A DNA stretch of 22,024 bases from Glycocaulis sp050485565. GTDB taxonomy: Bacteria > Pseudomonadota > Alphaproteobacteria > Caulobacterales > Maricaulaceae. Made by a program: the position numbers and the translations under genes. The stretch spans positions 1 to 22,024 of the forward strand of contig NZ_JBJHBQ010000016.1 of NCBI RefSeq assembly GCF_050485565.1, read 5' to 3'. Of this stretch, positions 1 to 7,348 are shown one piece after another. The notes below the pieces were generated by a model. That model searched no databases. It had not been told where the DNA came from and was given only the letters and a program-made list of their open reading frames with translations. Each line of letters opens with the position of its first letter. The stretch's first letter is position 1.

Positions 1-123
1 GATAATGTGGAAGTGACGGTCGACCTGATCCAGCCGATCGCGATGGAAGAGAAGCTGCGCTTCGCCATCCGTGAAGGCGGACGCACCGTCGGCGCCGGCG
101 TCGTATCCAAAATCCTCGATTAA
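1..123 (+). CDS. tuf: Elongation factor Tu, C-terminal fragment (first tuf copy, truncated by window edge)
   Basis: The first 40 codons read in frame 1 end at a TAA and give the end of EF-Tu domain 3, including the segments VTVDLIQPIAMEEKLRFAIR and EGGRTVGAGVVSKILD, which are near-universal at the EF-Tu C-terminus. EF-Tu delivers aminoacyl-tRNA to the ribosomal A site as a GTPase. The start lies outside the window. A second tuf begins at 21898, so the organism has two copies, as is common in proteobacteria. In many relatives this copy sits directly before tRNA-Trp and secE; here about 6.2 kb of accessory genes intervene. A strong terminator follows 57 bases after the stop. Confidence 0.95.
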   Translation, partial: DNVEVTVDLIQPIAMEEKLRFAIREGGRTVGAGVVSKILD

Positions 124-180
124 GAGGCGTTCTGCCTTCGCGTCAGCGAATCGGAGCGAAGAGCAGGAAATGCATATGTG

Positions 181-217
181 ACCGGCCCGGAGCGATGCTC
201 CGGGCCGGTTCTTTTTT
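181..217 (+). terminator. Rho-independent terminator of the first tuf gene
   Basis: A perfect 13-bp stem (181-193 with 197-209, starting ACCGGCCCGGAGC) closes a 3-base GAT loop and is followed by T T C and six T residues to 217. This is a textbook intrinsic terminator and isolates tuf from the receptor gene downstream. Confidence 0.9.
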
Positions 218-442
218 GGGCCGAAGCAGAAAATTGCGCCCGCCGCGCCCCGGTTTGATGACCTTTTTGCAACAGGTTGTAGGCGAACATGTGTCAGGGC
301 CGCACCAAGCGCTTGGCGCAGTATGAAGTTTCCGCAATGGTAGCCCCAAGCGAGGCTGTGAAAGGCCCGCTGACTCGCATTTGCGGGTTCGTGGCCTTGA
401 GCCTCGTTGAATTTGACTGCCTTAAACCAAAGGGGAAACATC
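218..442 (+). promoter_or_regulatory. Upstream region of the TonB-dependent receptor gene
   Basis: This 225-base stretch after the tuf terminator contains no credible gene. It must carry the promoter of the receptor gene, because the preceding terminator is strong. I see no single convincing -35/-10 pair; one weak option is TTGATG (255-260) with TGTAGG (278-283), 17 bases apart. It holds an interrupted palindrome at 302-319, listed separately. It also holds a possible leader hairpin, CCCGC (366-370) with GCGGG (383-387). The stretch ends in the Shine-Dalgarno-like AAAGGGGAA at 429-437. Confidence 0.4.
302..319. promoter_or_regulatory. Palindromic operator candidate upstream of the receptor gene
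   Basis: The core CCAAGCGCTTGG (305-316) is a perfect 12-bp palindrome. One mismatched position on each side is followed by two more matching bases, giving a dyad of 18 positions. It lies about 125 bases before the receptor start, in the expected control region. Regulators of the LacI/GntR type often use dyads of this size, but no regulator gene is present in the window, so the assignment is only positional. Confidence 0.35.
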
Positions 443-3346
443 GTGAAAAAGTGGAATAGAGAAGCTCTCTTGCGGACCTCGGTCCTCGCAGGCTTCGTGG
501 CGGCTGGTGCTGCTGCGGCTCCCGCGATTGCGCAAGAAGATGAAGGTGCCGCGCAACGCGAAACCATCCAGATCACCGGTTCGCGTATCGCACGTCCTGA
601 TGCGACCGCGCCGAGCCCGATCGTGTCGGTCGATGCGCCTGCGCTCGAAGTGAACAACACGATCAACATCGAAGACTACCTCAACGACCTGCCGCAGCTG
701 ATTCCGGGTTTCGACGCCACGTCGAACAACCCCGGTAACGGCACGGCCAACCTGTCGCTGCGCGGTCTGGGTTCGGGCCGCACGCTCGTCCTGCTGGACG
801 GCCGCCGCATGGTGTCGGAAGGTGCTGGCCAGACGGTCAACATCAACACCATCCCGGCTGCTCTGATCGAGCGCGTTGACGTGGTGACCGGTGGTGCCTC
901 GGCTGTGTACGGCTCTGACGCCGTCGCCGGTGTTGTCAACTTCATCCTGCGTACCGACTTTGAAGGCGTCGAGCTCGACACCTCGCACCGTTGGTCGGAG
1001 CAGGGTGGCGGTTCCAACACGTCGATTTCCGCAACGATCGGTGGCAACTTCGCCGATGGCCGCGGTAACGCCGTGCTGAACATGTCGTACAACCGTCGTG
1101 AAGAGCTGTTCCAGGGTGACCGCGAGTTCTCGCGTAACACGCTGATCGATAACGGCTCTGGCACGTTCGGCACGACCGGCTCGGTTCTCATTGAAGAAAC
1201 CCTCATTGCGCCTGGCGGCGTTGTGCTGGGTGGCGGCACGTTCGGCGACTTCGGCTGGGCAGCGGCTGGTCTTCAGGATCGTTTCGATGATCGCTGCGTC
1301 GGCACGCCTGACACCTGCTGGACCTTTGCTGCCCGTATTGACAGCAATGGTCTGATCCAGCCCTTCCGTACGGCTGGCCCGAACAATGACCGGTACAACT
1401 ACGCACCGGACAACTATCTCCAGCTGCCGCAAGAGCGTTACAACTTCGCTGCGTTCGCGAATTACGAGATCAACCGGCACTTCGAAGTCTACGGCCGTGC
1501 GATGTACTCGAACGTGATCGTGGACAGCCAGCTGGCTCCGACGCCGGCCGCTCTGCGCTTCACCGTCACTGAAGACAATGCCATCTTTGACGGCCACGCG
1601 GACGTGCTGGAACTGTTCCGTAACACCCCGGCCATCTTCCAAGGCGTCAATGCCGATGGCCTGGAAGAGTTCCAGTTCGACATCGGCCGCCGTTTCACCG
1701 AGTTCGGCCCGCGTAACAGCCTGCGTGACACCCACGCCATGCTGGTCGGCGGTGGTGTCCGCGGTGATCTGTTCCTGTCGGGCTGGACCTATGATGTCTA
1801 CGCTCACTTCGCACGCACGCGTGCGGACCAGATCCAGACGGGCAACCTGTCGGTTTCGGCCTTCACGGCGCAAGTGAACAATGGCAACGCGCGCATCTTC
1901 GACGGTGCGGGCGCTCTGTCTGACGCCGTGGTGGCAGCTGCCAGCCGTACGGGCGCGATCTTCGAAACCAACGAGCAGGTCCAGTTTGTGGCCACGACTC
2001 AAGGTGAGATCGACGCGTTCCGCTTCGGCACGGCCAATACGCCGCTGCAAGTGGTGCTCGGTGTCGAGTATCGTGAAGAATCCGCTCGCCGTCAGCCTGA
2101 CTCGGTTCTTGGCCCGGATGTCCGTGGCTTCAACCAGTCGACCTTCATCGAAGGCCGGTTTGACGTGTACGAGTTCTTCGCGGAAGGCGTCCTGCCGGTT
2201 ATCGAAGGCGGTACCTTTGCCGAATACCTCGGTCTGAACGCCGCTTACCGTCGTTCGAACTACACGACCGTCGGCAACACCGACACCTTCGCCATCGGCG
2301 CTGAGTGGATCCCGGTCAGCGATGTCCGTTTCCGTGCTCAGTTCCAGCGCGCTGTTCGTGCGCCGTCCGTGTCCCAGCTCTTCCAGACGGACACGAATGG
2401 CTTCCCGGGCGTGTCTGACCCCTGCGCCAGCGGCCTGGGTGCCTGGAACAACCTGTCGACTGCCCAGCAGACGACGGTCCAGGCGAACTGTGAAGCCAAT
2501 GGTGTGCCGGTTGGTAACGTGCCGGTTGCCCAGGTCAACTCGCAGGTGGAAACCATTTTCCGCGGCGCTCGTGACCTGCAAGCAGAAGAAGCCGACACGA
2601 TCACCCTCGGTGTGTCTTACTCTCCGTCCTTCCTGCCGGGCCTGACCCTGCGGGCGGACTACTATGACATCGAGATCGGTAACGCGCTGAGCGGCCCGTC
2701 TGCTCAGGAAGTGGTCAACTCCTGTACGCTGTTCGGCGTTCAGGCCGCCTGTGACCTCCTCATTCGCGGTGCTGGTGGTACGCTGACCTTGATCGACTTC
2801 CTGTCGACCGAGAATCAGACCGGCCTCTACGTCCGTGGTATTGACTATGGCTTCGACTACCTGTTCGACGCCGGTGACATGGGTACGTTCGCTCTGGGTC
2901 TGAATGCGACCTGGACCGACACCAGCTCCTTCCAGTCGTCTCCGCAGACGACCCGGATCGAGTGCGCCGGCTTCTACGGTGCCGACTGTGGTCAGCCGAC
3001 CCCGGTTCACAAGTGGCTGGCAAGCGCGTCGTGGATGTACGGCCCGCTGACCACCAACCTGCGCTGGACGCACGTGGGTGAAGTCACGGACACGCTGACG
3101 CAGTTCTATGGCGCCCGCGCCGATCAGCTTGACGTGACCCACATCGGTTCGATCGACTATTTCGACCTGAACCTCAGCTATGACTTCACGGACAACGTGC
3201 GGTTCTATGGCGGGGTGCGGAATATGTTCGATCAAAGCCCGCCGATCGTCGGTGACGGCCCGCAATCCCAGCAGGCCAACACCTGGCCGGCGACCTACGA
3301 TCCGTTCGGTCGTCAGTTCTTCCTGGGCGTGACCGCGCGTTACTAG
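443..3346 (+). CDS. TonB-dependent outer-membrane receptor
   Basis: This is a 967-residue protein from the GTG at 443, preceded by AAAGGGGAA at 429-437. An upstream in-frame TTG at 407 has no comparable ribosome site. Residues 1-30 form a signal peptide: KKWNR, then an Ala-rich hydrophobic core, with likely cleavage at AIA|QE. A TonB-box-like segment (ETIQITG, 40-46) follows. The plug domain spans about 57-170, with LRGLGSGRTLVLLDGRR, the segment IPAALIERVDVVTGGASAVY and GSDAVAGVVNF. The rest is a beta-barrel ending in aromatic Tyr (GVTARY), the usual signal for outer-membrane insertion. Eight cysteines fall in close pairs (for example C285/C292), suggesting loop disulfides. Such receptors import siderophores, sugars, peptides or cofactors using TonB energy; the substrate cannot be told. 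Terminators on both sides make it a separate transcription unit. Confidence 0.95.
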   Translation: MKKWNREALLRTSVLAGFVAAGAAAAPAIAQEDEGAAQRETIQITGSRIARPDATAPSPIVSVDAPALEVNNTINIEDYLNDLPQLIPGFDATSNNPGNGTANLSLRGLGSGRTLVLLDGRRMVSEGAGQTVNINTIPAALIERVDVVTGGASAVYGSDAVAGVVNFILRTDFEGVELDTSHRWSEQGGGSNTSISATIGGNFADGRGNAVLNMSYNRREELFQGDREFSRNTLIDNGSGTFGTTGSVLIEETLIAPGGVVLGGGTFGDFGWAAAGLQDRFDDRCVGTPDTCWTFAARIDSNGLIQPFRTAGPNNDRYNYAPDNYLQLPQERYNFAAFANYEINRHFEVYGRAMYSNVIVDSQLAPTPAALRFTVTEDNAIFDGHADVLELFRNTPAIFQGVNADGLEEFQFDIGRRFTEFGPRNSLRDTHAMLVGGGVRGDLFLSGWTYDVYAHFARTRADQIQTGNLSVSAFTAQVNNGNARIFDGAGALSDAVVAAASRTGAIFETNEQVQFVATTQGEIDAFRFGTANTPLQVVLGVEYREESARRQPDSVLGPDVRGFNQSTFIEGRFDVYEFFAEGVLPVIEGGTFAEYLGLNAAYRRSNYTTVGNTDTFAIGAEWIPVSDVRFRAQFQRAVRAPSVSQLFQTDTNGFPGVSDPCASGLGAWNNLSTAQQTTVQANCEANGVPVGNVPVAQVNSQVETIFRGARDLQAEEADTITLGVSYSPSFLPGLTLRADYYDIEIGNALSGPSAQEVVNSCTLFGVQAACDLLIRGAGGTLTLIDFLSTENQTGLYVRGIDYGFDYLFDAGDMGTFALGLNATWTDTSSFQSSPQTTRIECAGFYGADCGQPTPVHKWLASASWMYGPLTTNLRWTHVGEVTDTLTQFYGARADQLDVTHIGSIDYFDLNLSYDFTDNVRFYGGVRNMFDQSPPIVGDGPQSQQANTWPATYDPFGRQFFLGVTARY

Positions 3347-3367
3347 GTCAACCCGATAACGGAAGTG

Positions 3368-3398
3368 AAGTGGCCCTCTTCGGAGGGCCACTTTTTTT
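3368..3398 (+). terminator. Rho-independent terminator of the receptor gene
   Basis: An 11-bp perfect stem (3368-3378 with 3383-3393, AAGTGGCCCTC) closes a stable TTCG tetraloop and runs into seven T residues (3392-3398). It lies 22 bases after the receptor stop. It should end most receptor transcripts before the TPR-oxygenase gene, although read-through would still supply a low level. Confidence 0.92.
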
Positions 3399-3465
3399 GT
3401 GTAAACCTAGCTCTGAGCTTCAATAAGGGTGCCCGCTTTCCGGGCATCGGGGGAGGAGAGAGGTC

Positions 3466-5274
3466 ATGAACGCAGCGCCGGGCCAGATGTTGCAGGAATC
3501 CCTGCGCCTCCTTCAGGCCGGGCAGGTTGATGCCGCTGACGGTCTGCTCAGGCGGCTGCGTGATTCATGCCCCCACGAGGCTGATGTGTGGCGCCTGTCC
3601 GGTGCGGCTGCGCAGGCGCGGGGGGATTTGCCGGCAGCAGAGACCTATCTGCGCGAGGCTATCCGGCTCCGGCCATCGCACCATGAGGCTTCAAATGCCC
3701 TTGGGCTGGTATTGTCCCGGCAAGGGCGCGTCGGGCAGGCGCGGGAAGTCTGGGAACAAACCCTGGCAATGGCACCCCAGCAAGCGGCTGCGGCGATAAA
3801 TCTTGCACGCTCCCATCTGGATGCTGGAGACCCGCAAAAGGCAGCCGGGCTGGTGGCGCGTCATGCCGGGCGTGATCCGCTTGCGGCGCTGGTCCACGCG
3901 CAGGCGCTGCGCGCCGGCGGCGACCCGGCGCGTGCTCTTGATGCCTATCAGCGCAGGCTCCAGCTCGTGCCAGGTGATATCAAGGCAGCTTTCGGGATTG
4001 CACTATGCTGTATCGATCTCGGCCGTGCAGAGGAGGGGCTGGAGCGGCTCGAAAGCCTGCCCGCCGGGCGCGATCCGCAGATTGAGTATGCCCGCTTCTC
4101 GGCTCTGGCCAGGATGGGGCACCTTGACGCTGCGCAGAAGGCTGTTGAGACGGTGCTTAGCTTAAATCCTGGCGATCTCCCAGGGCTGGAGGGGGCGGCC
4201 CAGCTGCTTTGCATGACCAGCCGGCCCGACAAGGTGCCAGCGCTGTTTGCACGCGCGCTGGAGGCGACAGGCTTCGCCCTGCCGGTAGAGCTGCAATATA
4301 TCGATACGCTTGTCCGTATGGGTGAGTTCGATGCCGCGCGCAGCGCCGTTGATGCGGCCGGTAAAAGGCATGGCGTTCAGCCCGCCTTGCTCGACCGCGC
4401 TATCGCTGTTGAAGTCGAAGCTGCCGACAGTTCGCGAGCGTTCACGCTGGCGCAACAGGCCGGGGAGCTTTTTCCGGCCGAGGCCAGCCTGCTTGCAAAC
4501 CGGGTGCGCGCCGCGTTCATGGCCGGTGATGCCCGCCATGCCGCGCCTCTGATTGATCAGGCCATGAAGACGATGCCGGAAGGACGGTTCTGGACGGCTA
4601 TGGAAGCGACTCTGGCGCGCCTGAGCGATGACGCTGACACCTATGAAACGCTGTGCGGCCCCCAGCTGGTTATGACGTCATCGCTGCAGCCCCCGCCTGC
4701 ATATGGCGGGATAGAGAATTTCAACATGCAGCTGGCAGAGTTCCTAAGAGGGCTGCACGCATTTTCGGCTGCGCCGCTCGGCCAGTCTCTGCGGGACGGG
4801 ACGCAAACCTCATCCGATCTTCGCCATAATGAGAACCGGCTGATCGTGGACTTTTTTTCCATGGTTGAGCAGGCGTTTGACCGGTATCGCGCAAGGCTCA
4901 AGCCCATCGCCGGGCATCCGCTGCTTGGCAATATGCCAGACAGGATGCACGTCCAGGGTGCCTGGTCGGTACGCCTGGGCCCCAACGGGCGTCATGTGAA
5001 CCATGTCCATCCCGAAGGGTGGGTCAGCTGCGTCTATTATGTGTCCGTGCCGCCGCAGATTGCCGGGTCGTCCAGCCAGGAGGGATGGCTCAAATTCGGA
5101 GAGCCGCCGTTCGCGGTACCCGGGCTCGGGCCGCACGATCACGTTGAGCCGCGCCCTGGCGAACTCACGATCTTTCCCAGCTATCTCTGGCACGGAACTG
5201 TGCCGATCAGCTCTGGCGAACGGCTGACCATCGCTTTTGACATCGCACCTGGCAGTGGCCGGGGGAATGCGTGA
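3466..5274 (+). CDS. TPR-repeat protein with C-terminal 2OG-Fe(II) oxygenase-like domain
   Basis: This is a 602-residue protein with a strong ribosome site (GGAGGAGAGAGG, 3452-3463) just before the ATG. A small GCCCG/CGGGC hairpin (3431-3445) sits in its leader. Residues 1 to about 370 are TPR-like helical pairs, for example 'AAETYLREAIRLRPSHHEA' and 'ARALDAYQRRLQLVPG'; these are protein or peptide binding. Residues from about 455 resemble the putative 2OG-Fe(II) oxygenase family (PF13759/TIGR02466 type). They contain WSVRLGPNGRHVNHVHPEGW, CVYYVSVPP and FPSYLWHGTVP. Likely metal ligands are H513/H515 and H576, with R586 for 2-oxoglutarate. There is no signal peptide or membrane segment, so it should be cytoplasmic. 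The stop overlaps the methyltransferase start. Uncommon codons such as CTA and AGA (4744-4749) contrast with the receptor and ribosomal genes. The hydroxylation target is unknown. Confidence 0.8.
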   Translation: MNAAPGQMLQESLRLLQAGQVDAADGLLRRLRDSCPHEADVWRLSGAAAQARGDLPAAETYLREAIRLRPSHHEASNALGLVLSRQGRVGQAREVWEQTLAMAPQQAAAAINLARSHLDAGDPQKAAGLVARHAGRDPLAALVHAQALRAGGDPARALDAYQRRLQLVPGDIKAAFGIALCCIDLGRAEEGLERLESLPAGRDPQIEYARFSALARMGHLDAAQKAVETVLSLNPGDLPGLEGAAQLLCMTSRPDKVPALFARALEATGFALPVELQYIDTLVRMGEFDAARSAVDAAGKRHGVQPALLDRAIAVEVEAADSSRAFTLAQQAGELFPAEASLLANRVRAAFMAGDARHAAPLIDQAMKTMPEGRFWTAMEATLARLSDDADTYETLCGPQLVMTSSLQPPPAYGGIENFNMQLAEFLRGLHAFSAAPLGQSLRDGTQTSSDLRHNENRLIVDFFSMVEQAFDRYRARLKPIAGHPLLGNMPDRMHVQGAWSVRLGPNGRHVNHVHPEGWVSCVYYVSVPPQIAGSSSQEGWLKFGEPPFAVPGLGPHDHVEPRPGELTIFPSYLWHGTVPISSGERLTIAFDIAPGSGRGNA

Positions 5275-6242
5275 TGAGCGGGCTGCAGCATCATTGGGAT
5301 ACTTACTGGCAAGGCAAAGGCGGCGAGTCACAGGCCGTCAATGCACCGGGGATCGCAAGGGAGCTTGCGGTCTTCTGGAACACGCATGCCGGGGGCGCTC
5401 TGGAGGGGCGGCCGGGTGCGCGGCTGCTGGACCTGGCCTGCGGGGCCGGTGTGGTGGCGCTGGAATCGGCACGCGCAGCGCAGGCGCGCTGCGTTGACTT
5501 GCAGATCGTGTGCATGGACATAGCCCTTGAGGCGTTGCTAGCCGCGCGAGAGGGCCTGTCGGGGGCGGGCAATGTGTCGGTCATTGCCGGCGATGCTGGC
5601 GCGCTGCCGTTCGCTGCGGGCAGTTTCGATCTCGTTTTCAGCCAGTTCGGTGTCGAATATGCAGGCATGGACGCCTTGTCACAGGCACCTGTTGTGCTGG
5701 CCGAAGGCGGAGAGCTTGCCTTCCTGTGTCATTACAAGGATGGTGCCATCCACGCTGAGTCCCTCCGCAATCTCCGGGTTTGGGACGCGGTGGAGACGTC
5801 GGGTCTGCTGAACCTTGCTCTGGACCTGCTTGAGACGGCCTATGCTGCCGATGAGGGTAAGGGCAGTCAGGAGGGCCTGCATACCTGCGGTGTGGCCTAC
5901 CGGCAAGCGGCCGAACAGACCGGAGCGCTGGCTCAAAACTCTGATGGGGAAGCGGCCCAGAATGTCCTGCGTCTGCTGGGGGATATTGCTCAGCTGATCC
6001 GGCGCCGCGCCGCCTATGATCGTGATGATGCTCGCGGCTGGATACGGGCTCAGACCCGTTCCTGTGCGGCGGTACGCCAACGCCTGCAGGACATGACCGC
6101 AGCTGCTCTGGATGCCGGGCAGGTGCAAGCCGTGCTGGCCGCCTGGCGTGAACAGGGGTTCGATGTTCCCGATCCCGATGCGTTGACGCTGGGTGATGAC
6201 ACGAAGCCGGGCGCGTGGTTGCTCAAGGCAATCCGCACCTGA
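5274..6242 (+). CDS. Class I SAM-dependent methyltransferase
   Basis: The start is chosen at the ATG in TGATG (5272-5276), which overlaps the stop of the TPR-oxygenase gene by one base; GGGGGA at 5261-5266 serves as ribosome site. A GTG one codon earlier is possible. The product has 322 residues. Motif I is LLDLACGAGV (51-60), an acidic residue ends beta-2 (D82 in VCMDIA), and 'GDAGALPF' (106-113) and 'FDLVFSQFGVEYA' (118-130) follow. LAEGGELAFL matches the later beta-strand of the methyltransferase-11/25 type fold. The C-terminal half is largely helical and is not diagnostic. Substrate unknown: small molecule, protein or peptide are all possible. The tight coupling to the TPR-oxygenase suggests a shared substrate or pathway; this is inference. 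Confidence 0.85.
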   Translation: MSGLQHHWDTYWQGKGGESQAVNAPGIARELAVFWNTHAGGALEGRPGARLLDLACGAGVVALESARAAQARCVDLQIVCMDIALEALLAAREGLSGAGNVSVIAGDAGALPFAAGSFDLVFSQFGVEYAGMDALSQAPVVLAEGGELAFLCHYKDGAIHAESLRNLRVWDAVETSGLLNLALDLLETAYAADEGKGSQEGLHTCGVAYRQAAEQTGALAQNSDGEAAQNVLRLLGDIAQLIRRRAAYDRDDARGWIRAQTRSCAAVRQRLQDMTAAALDAGQVQAVLAAWREQGFDVPDPDALTLGDDTKPGAWLLKAIRT

Positions 6243-6265
6243 TAAGCTGATTTTTCGTTCATTGG

Positions 6266-6289
6266 GCTTGCTTCGCGGCAGCTTTTTTT
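6266..6289 (+). terminator. Weak intrinsic terminator after the methyltransferase
   Basis: A short bulged hairpin (GCTTGC at 6266-6271 with GCAGC at 6278-6282) is followed by seven T residues (6283-6289). The stem is short, so efficiency is doubtful, but the position 24 bases after the methyltransferase stop and before the tRNA promoter candidate is right for a terminator. Confidence 0.4.
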
Positions 6290-6301
6290 GCAGCGCCCTG
6301 T

Positions 6302-6329
6302 TTGCATATCGCTGCAGGCGATGTATTAG
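6302..6329 (+). promoter_or_regulatory. Candidate promoter for tRNA-Trp-secE-nusG
   Basis: TTGCAT (6302-6307) and TATTAG (6324-6329) are separated by 16 bases, giving a housekeeping-sigma type promoter about 55 bases before the mature tRNA 5' end. It lies downstream of the accessory block, so the tRNA and secE would not depend on the inserted genes for expression. The match is moderate. Confidence 0.4.
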
Positions 6330-6384
6330 CTCCGTCCTCAACATCAAAAGAGGGGATGTGTGTCTCCGCTTTTCTGGTTGGTAT

Positions 6385-6460
6385 AGGGGTGTAGCTCAGC
6401 TGGTAGAGCGGCGGTCTCCAAAACCGCAGGCCGGGGGTTCGAGCCCCTCCGCCCCTGCCA
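6385..6460 (+). tRNA. tRNA-Trp (anticodon CCA)
   Basis: This is a 76-base tRNA with a complete cloverleaf. The acceptor stem AGGGGTG (6385-6391) pairs with CGCCCCT (6450-6456), with one G-U. The discriminator is G, and CCA is encoded at 6458-6460. The anticodon stem GCGGT (6411-6415) pairs with ACCGC (6423-6427) around the loop CTCCAAA, placing anticodon CCA at 6418-6420, which reads UGG. The T-loop GTTCGAG is present. Its place directly before secE is conserved in many proteobacteria and suggests a joint primary transcript with secE-nusG that is processed to release the tRNA. Confidence 0.97.
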
Positions 6461-6470
6461 GTTGCTGGTT

Positions 6471-6491
6471 GTGCGCGATTATCCCGCGCAC
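6471..6491 (+). other. Hairpin between tRNA-Trp and secE
   Basis: GTGCGCG (6471-6477) pairs perfectly with CGCGCAC (6485-6491) around a 7-base loop. There is no U-tract after it, so it is not an intrinsic terminator. Ten bases after the tRNA CCA end, it could mark the 3' processing point of the tRNA or stabilise the 5' end of the secE message. Confidence 0.4.
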
Positions 6492-6515
6492 CCGAATTTG
6501 AGTTTGAAAGAGGCG

Positions 6516-6809
6516 ATGGCAAAAGCAGGCAAAACCGGTCAGCCGGCACGCACAGGCGCAACCGGGCAGGGCAGCGGCACTGCCTCCGGTGGCTCGTCTG
6601 CGCCTGCGCGCAAGAAGACGACCAATCCGTTCCGGTTTCTTGGCGAGGTGCGTCAGGAGGGCCGCAAGGTCACCTGGACCAGCCGTGGTGAAACGATCGT
6701 GTCGTCCATCTTCGTGCTGGTGCTGTCAGTGATCGCCGCCATCTTCTTTTTCGGCGTCGATTCGCTGATCGGCCTGATTGTCAATTTCCTGCTCGGCCTG
6801 GGGGCCTGA
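6516..6809 (+). CDS. secE: Preprotein translocase subunit SecE
   Basis: This is a 97-residue protein from the ATG at 6516, with AGAGG just upstream (6509-6513, unusually close). Codons further upstream are in frame but run back to the tRNA end and are not SecE-like. SecE is the essential small clamp of the SecYEG protein-conducting channel in the inner membrane. Residues about 36-57 carry the conserved amphipathic region (NPFRFLGEVRQEGRKVTW), followed by one membrane helix (IVSSIFVLVLSVIAAIFFFG). This matches the single-span SecE of most bacteria. The first 35 residues are a Gly/Thr/Ser/Ala-rich low-complexity extension that lengthens it beyond the usual core of about 60-65 residues. nusG starts 5 bases after its stop. 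Confidence 0.93.
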   Translation: MAKAGKTGQPARTGATGQGSGTASGGSSAPARKKTTNPFRFLGEVRQEGRKVTWTSRGETIVSSIFVLVLSVIAAIFFFGVDSLIGLIVNFLLGLGA

Positions 6810-6814
6810 TACGC

Positions 6815-7348
6815 ATGCCGGCCAAGTGGTATATTGTTCACGCCTACTCGAACTTCGAGAAGAAGGTTGCCGAGGCGATCCGCGTCGAAGCGGCGCAGAA
6901 GGGCCTGTCGGACAAGTTTGAGGACATCGTGGTCCCGACCGAAGAGGTCACCGAGATCCGCAAGGGCCGCAAGGTCAATGCCGAGCGCAAATATTTCCCC
7001 GGCTATGTGCTGGTGAAGATGGACATGACCGATGAGGCTTACCACCTCGTCAAGAATACACCCAAGGTGACGGGCTTTCTCGGGTCGGGTAACCGCCCGC
7101 TGCCCGTTCCGGAAAGTGAAGTGCTGCGTATCATGGGCAAGATGGAAGAGGACGCTGAAAACCCGCGCCCGACCATCTCCTACGAAATCGGCGAGACGGT
7201 GCGCGTGACGGACGGCCACTTCTCCAGCTTCAACGGTATCGTTGAGGAAGTGGATGAAGGCCGCTCGGTGCTGAAGGTCGCCATCAATATTTTCGGCCGG
7301 GCGACCCCGGTCGAGCTCGAATACAGCCAGGTGGAAAAAGCCAGCTGA
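6815..7348 (+). CDS. nusG: Transcription termination/antitermination factor NusG
   Basis: This 177-residue protein has the normal NusG length. The NGN domain covers about residues 4-115, with KWYIVHAYSNFEKKV at the start and KYFPGYVLVKMDM in the middle. The C-terminal KOW domain follows, with 'GETVRVTDGHFSSFNGIVEE' and FGRATPVELEYSQVEK. NusG binds the RNA polymerase clamp, raises processivity and links the polymerase to Rho or to ribosomal protein S10. The start codon lies 5 bases after the secE stop with no clear ribosome site, so translation is probably coupled to secE. The secE-nusG pair is among the most conserved in bacteria, and here it leads directly into rplKAJL-rpoBC. Confidence 0.97.
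   Translation: MPAKWYIVHAYSNFEKKVAEAIRVEAAQKGLSDKFEDIVVPTEEVTEIRKGRKVNAERKYFPGYVLVKMDMTDEAYHLVKNTPKVTGFLGSGNRPLPVPESEVLRIMGKMEEDAENPRPTISYEIGETVRVTDGHFSSFNGIVEEVDEGRSVLKVAINIFGRATPVELEYSQVEKAS

Noticed and set aside
407..442. TTG start 12 codons upstream for the receptor
   Set aside because: It has no ribosome site, while the GTG at 443 has AAAGGGGAA at good distance and gives a clean signal peptide.
422..3391. Open frame of nearly 1000 codons antisense to the TonB receptor
   Set aside because: It mirrors the receptor gene almost end to end, has an Arg/His/Val-rich composition without any domain or signal peptide, and starts inside the receptor terminator. Such mirror frames come from codon bias in GC-rich genes.
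6193..6501. Small plus-strand frame running through tRNA-Trp (contains GVAQLVERRSPKPQAGG)
   Set aside because: This peptide is the well-known false translation of a tRNA gene; the cloverleaf explains the sequence.
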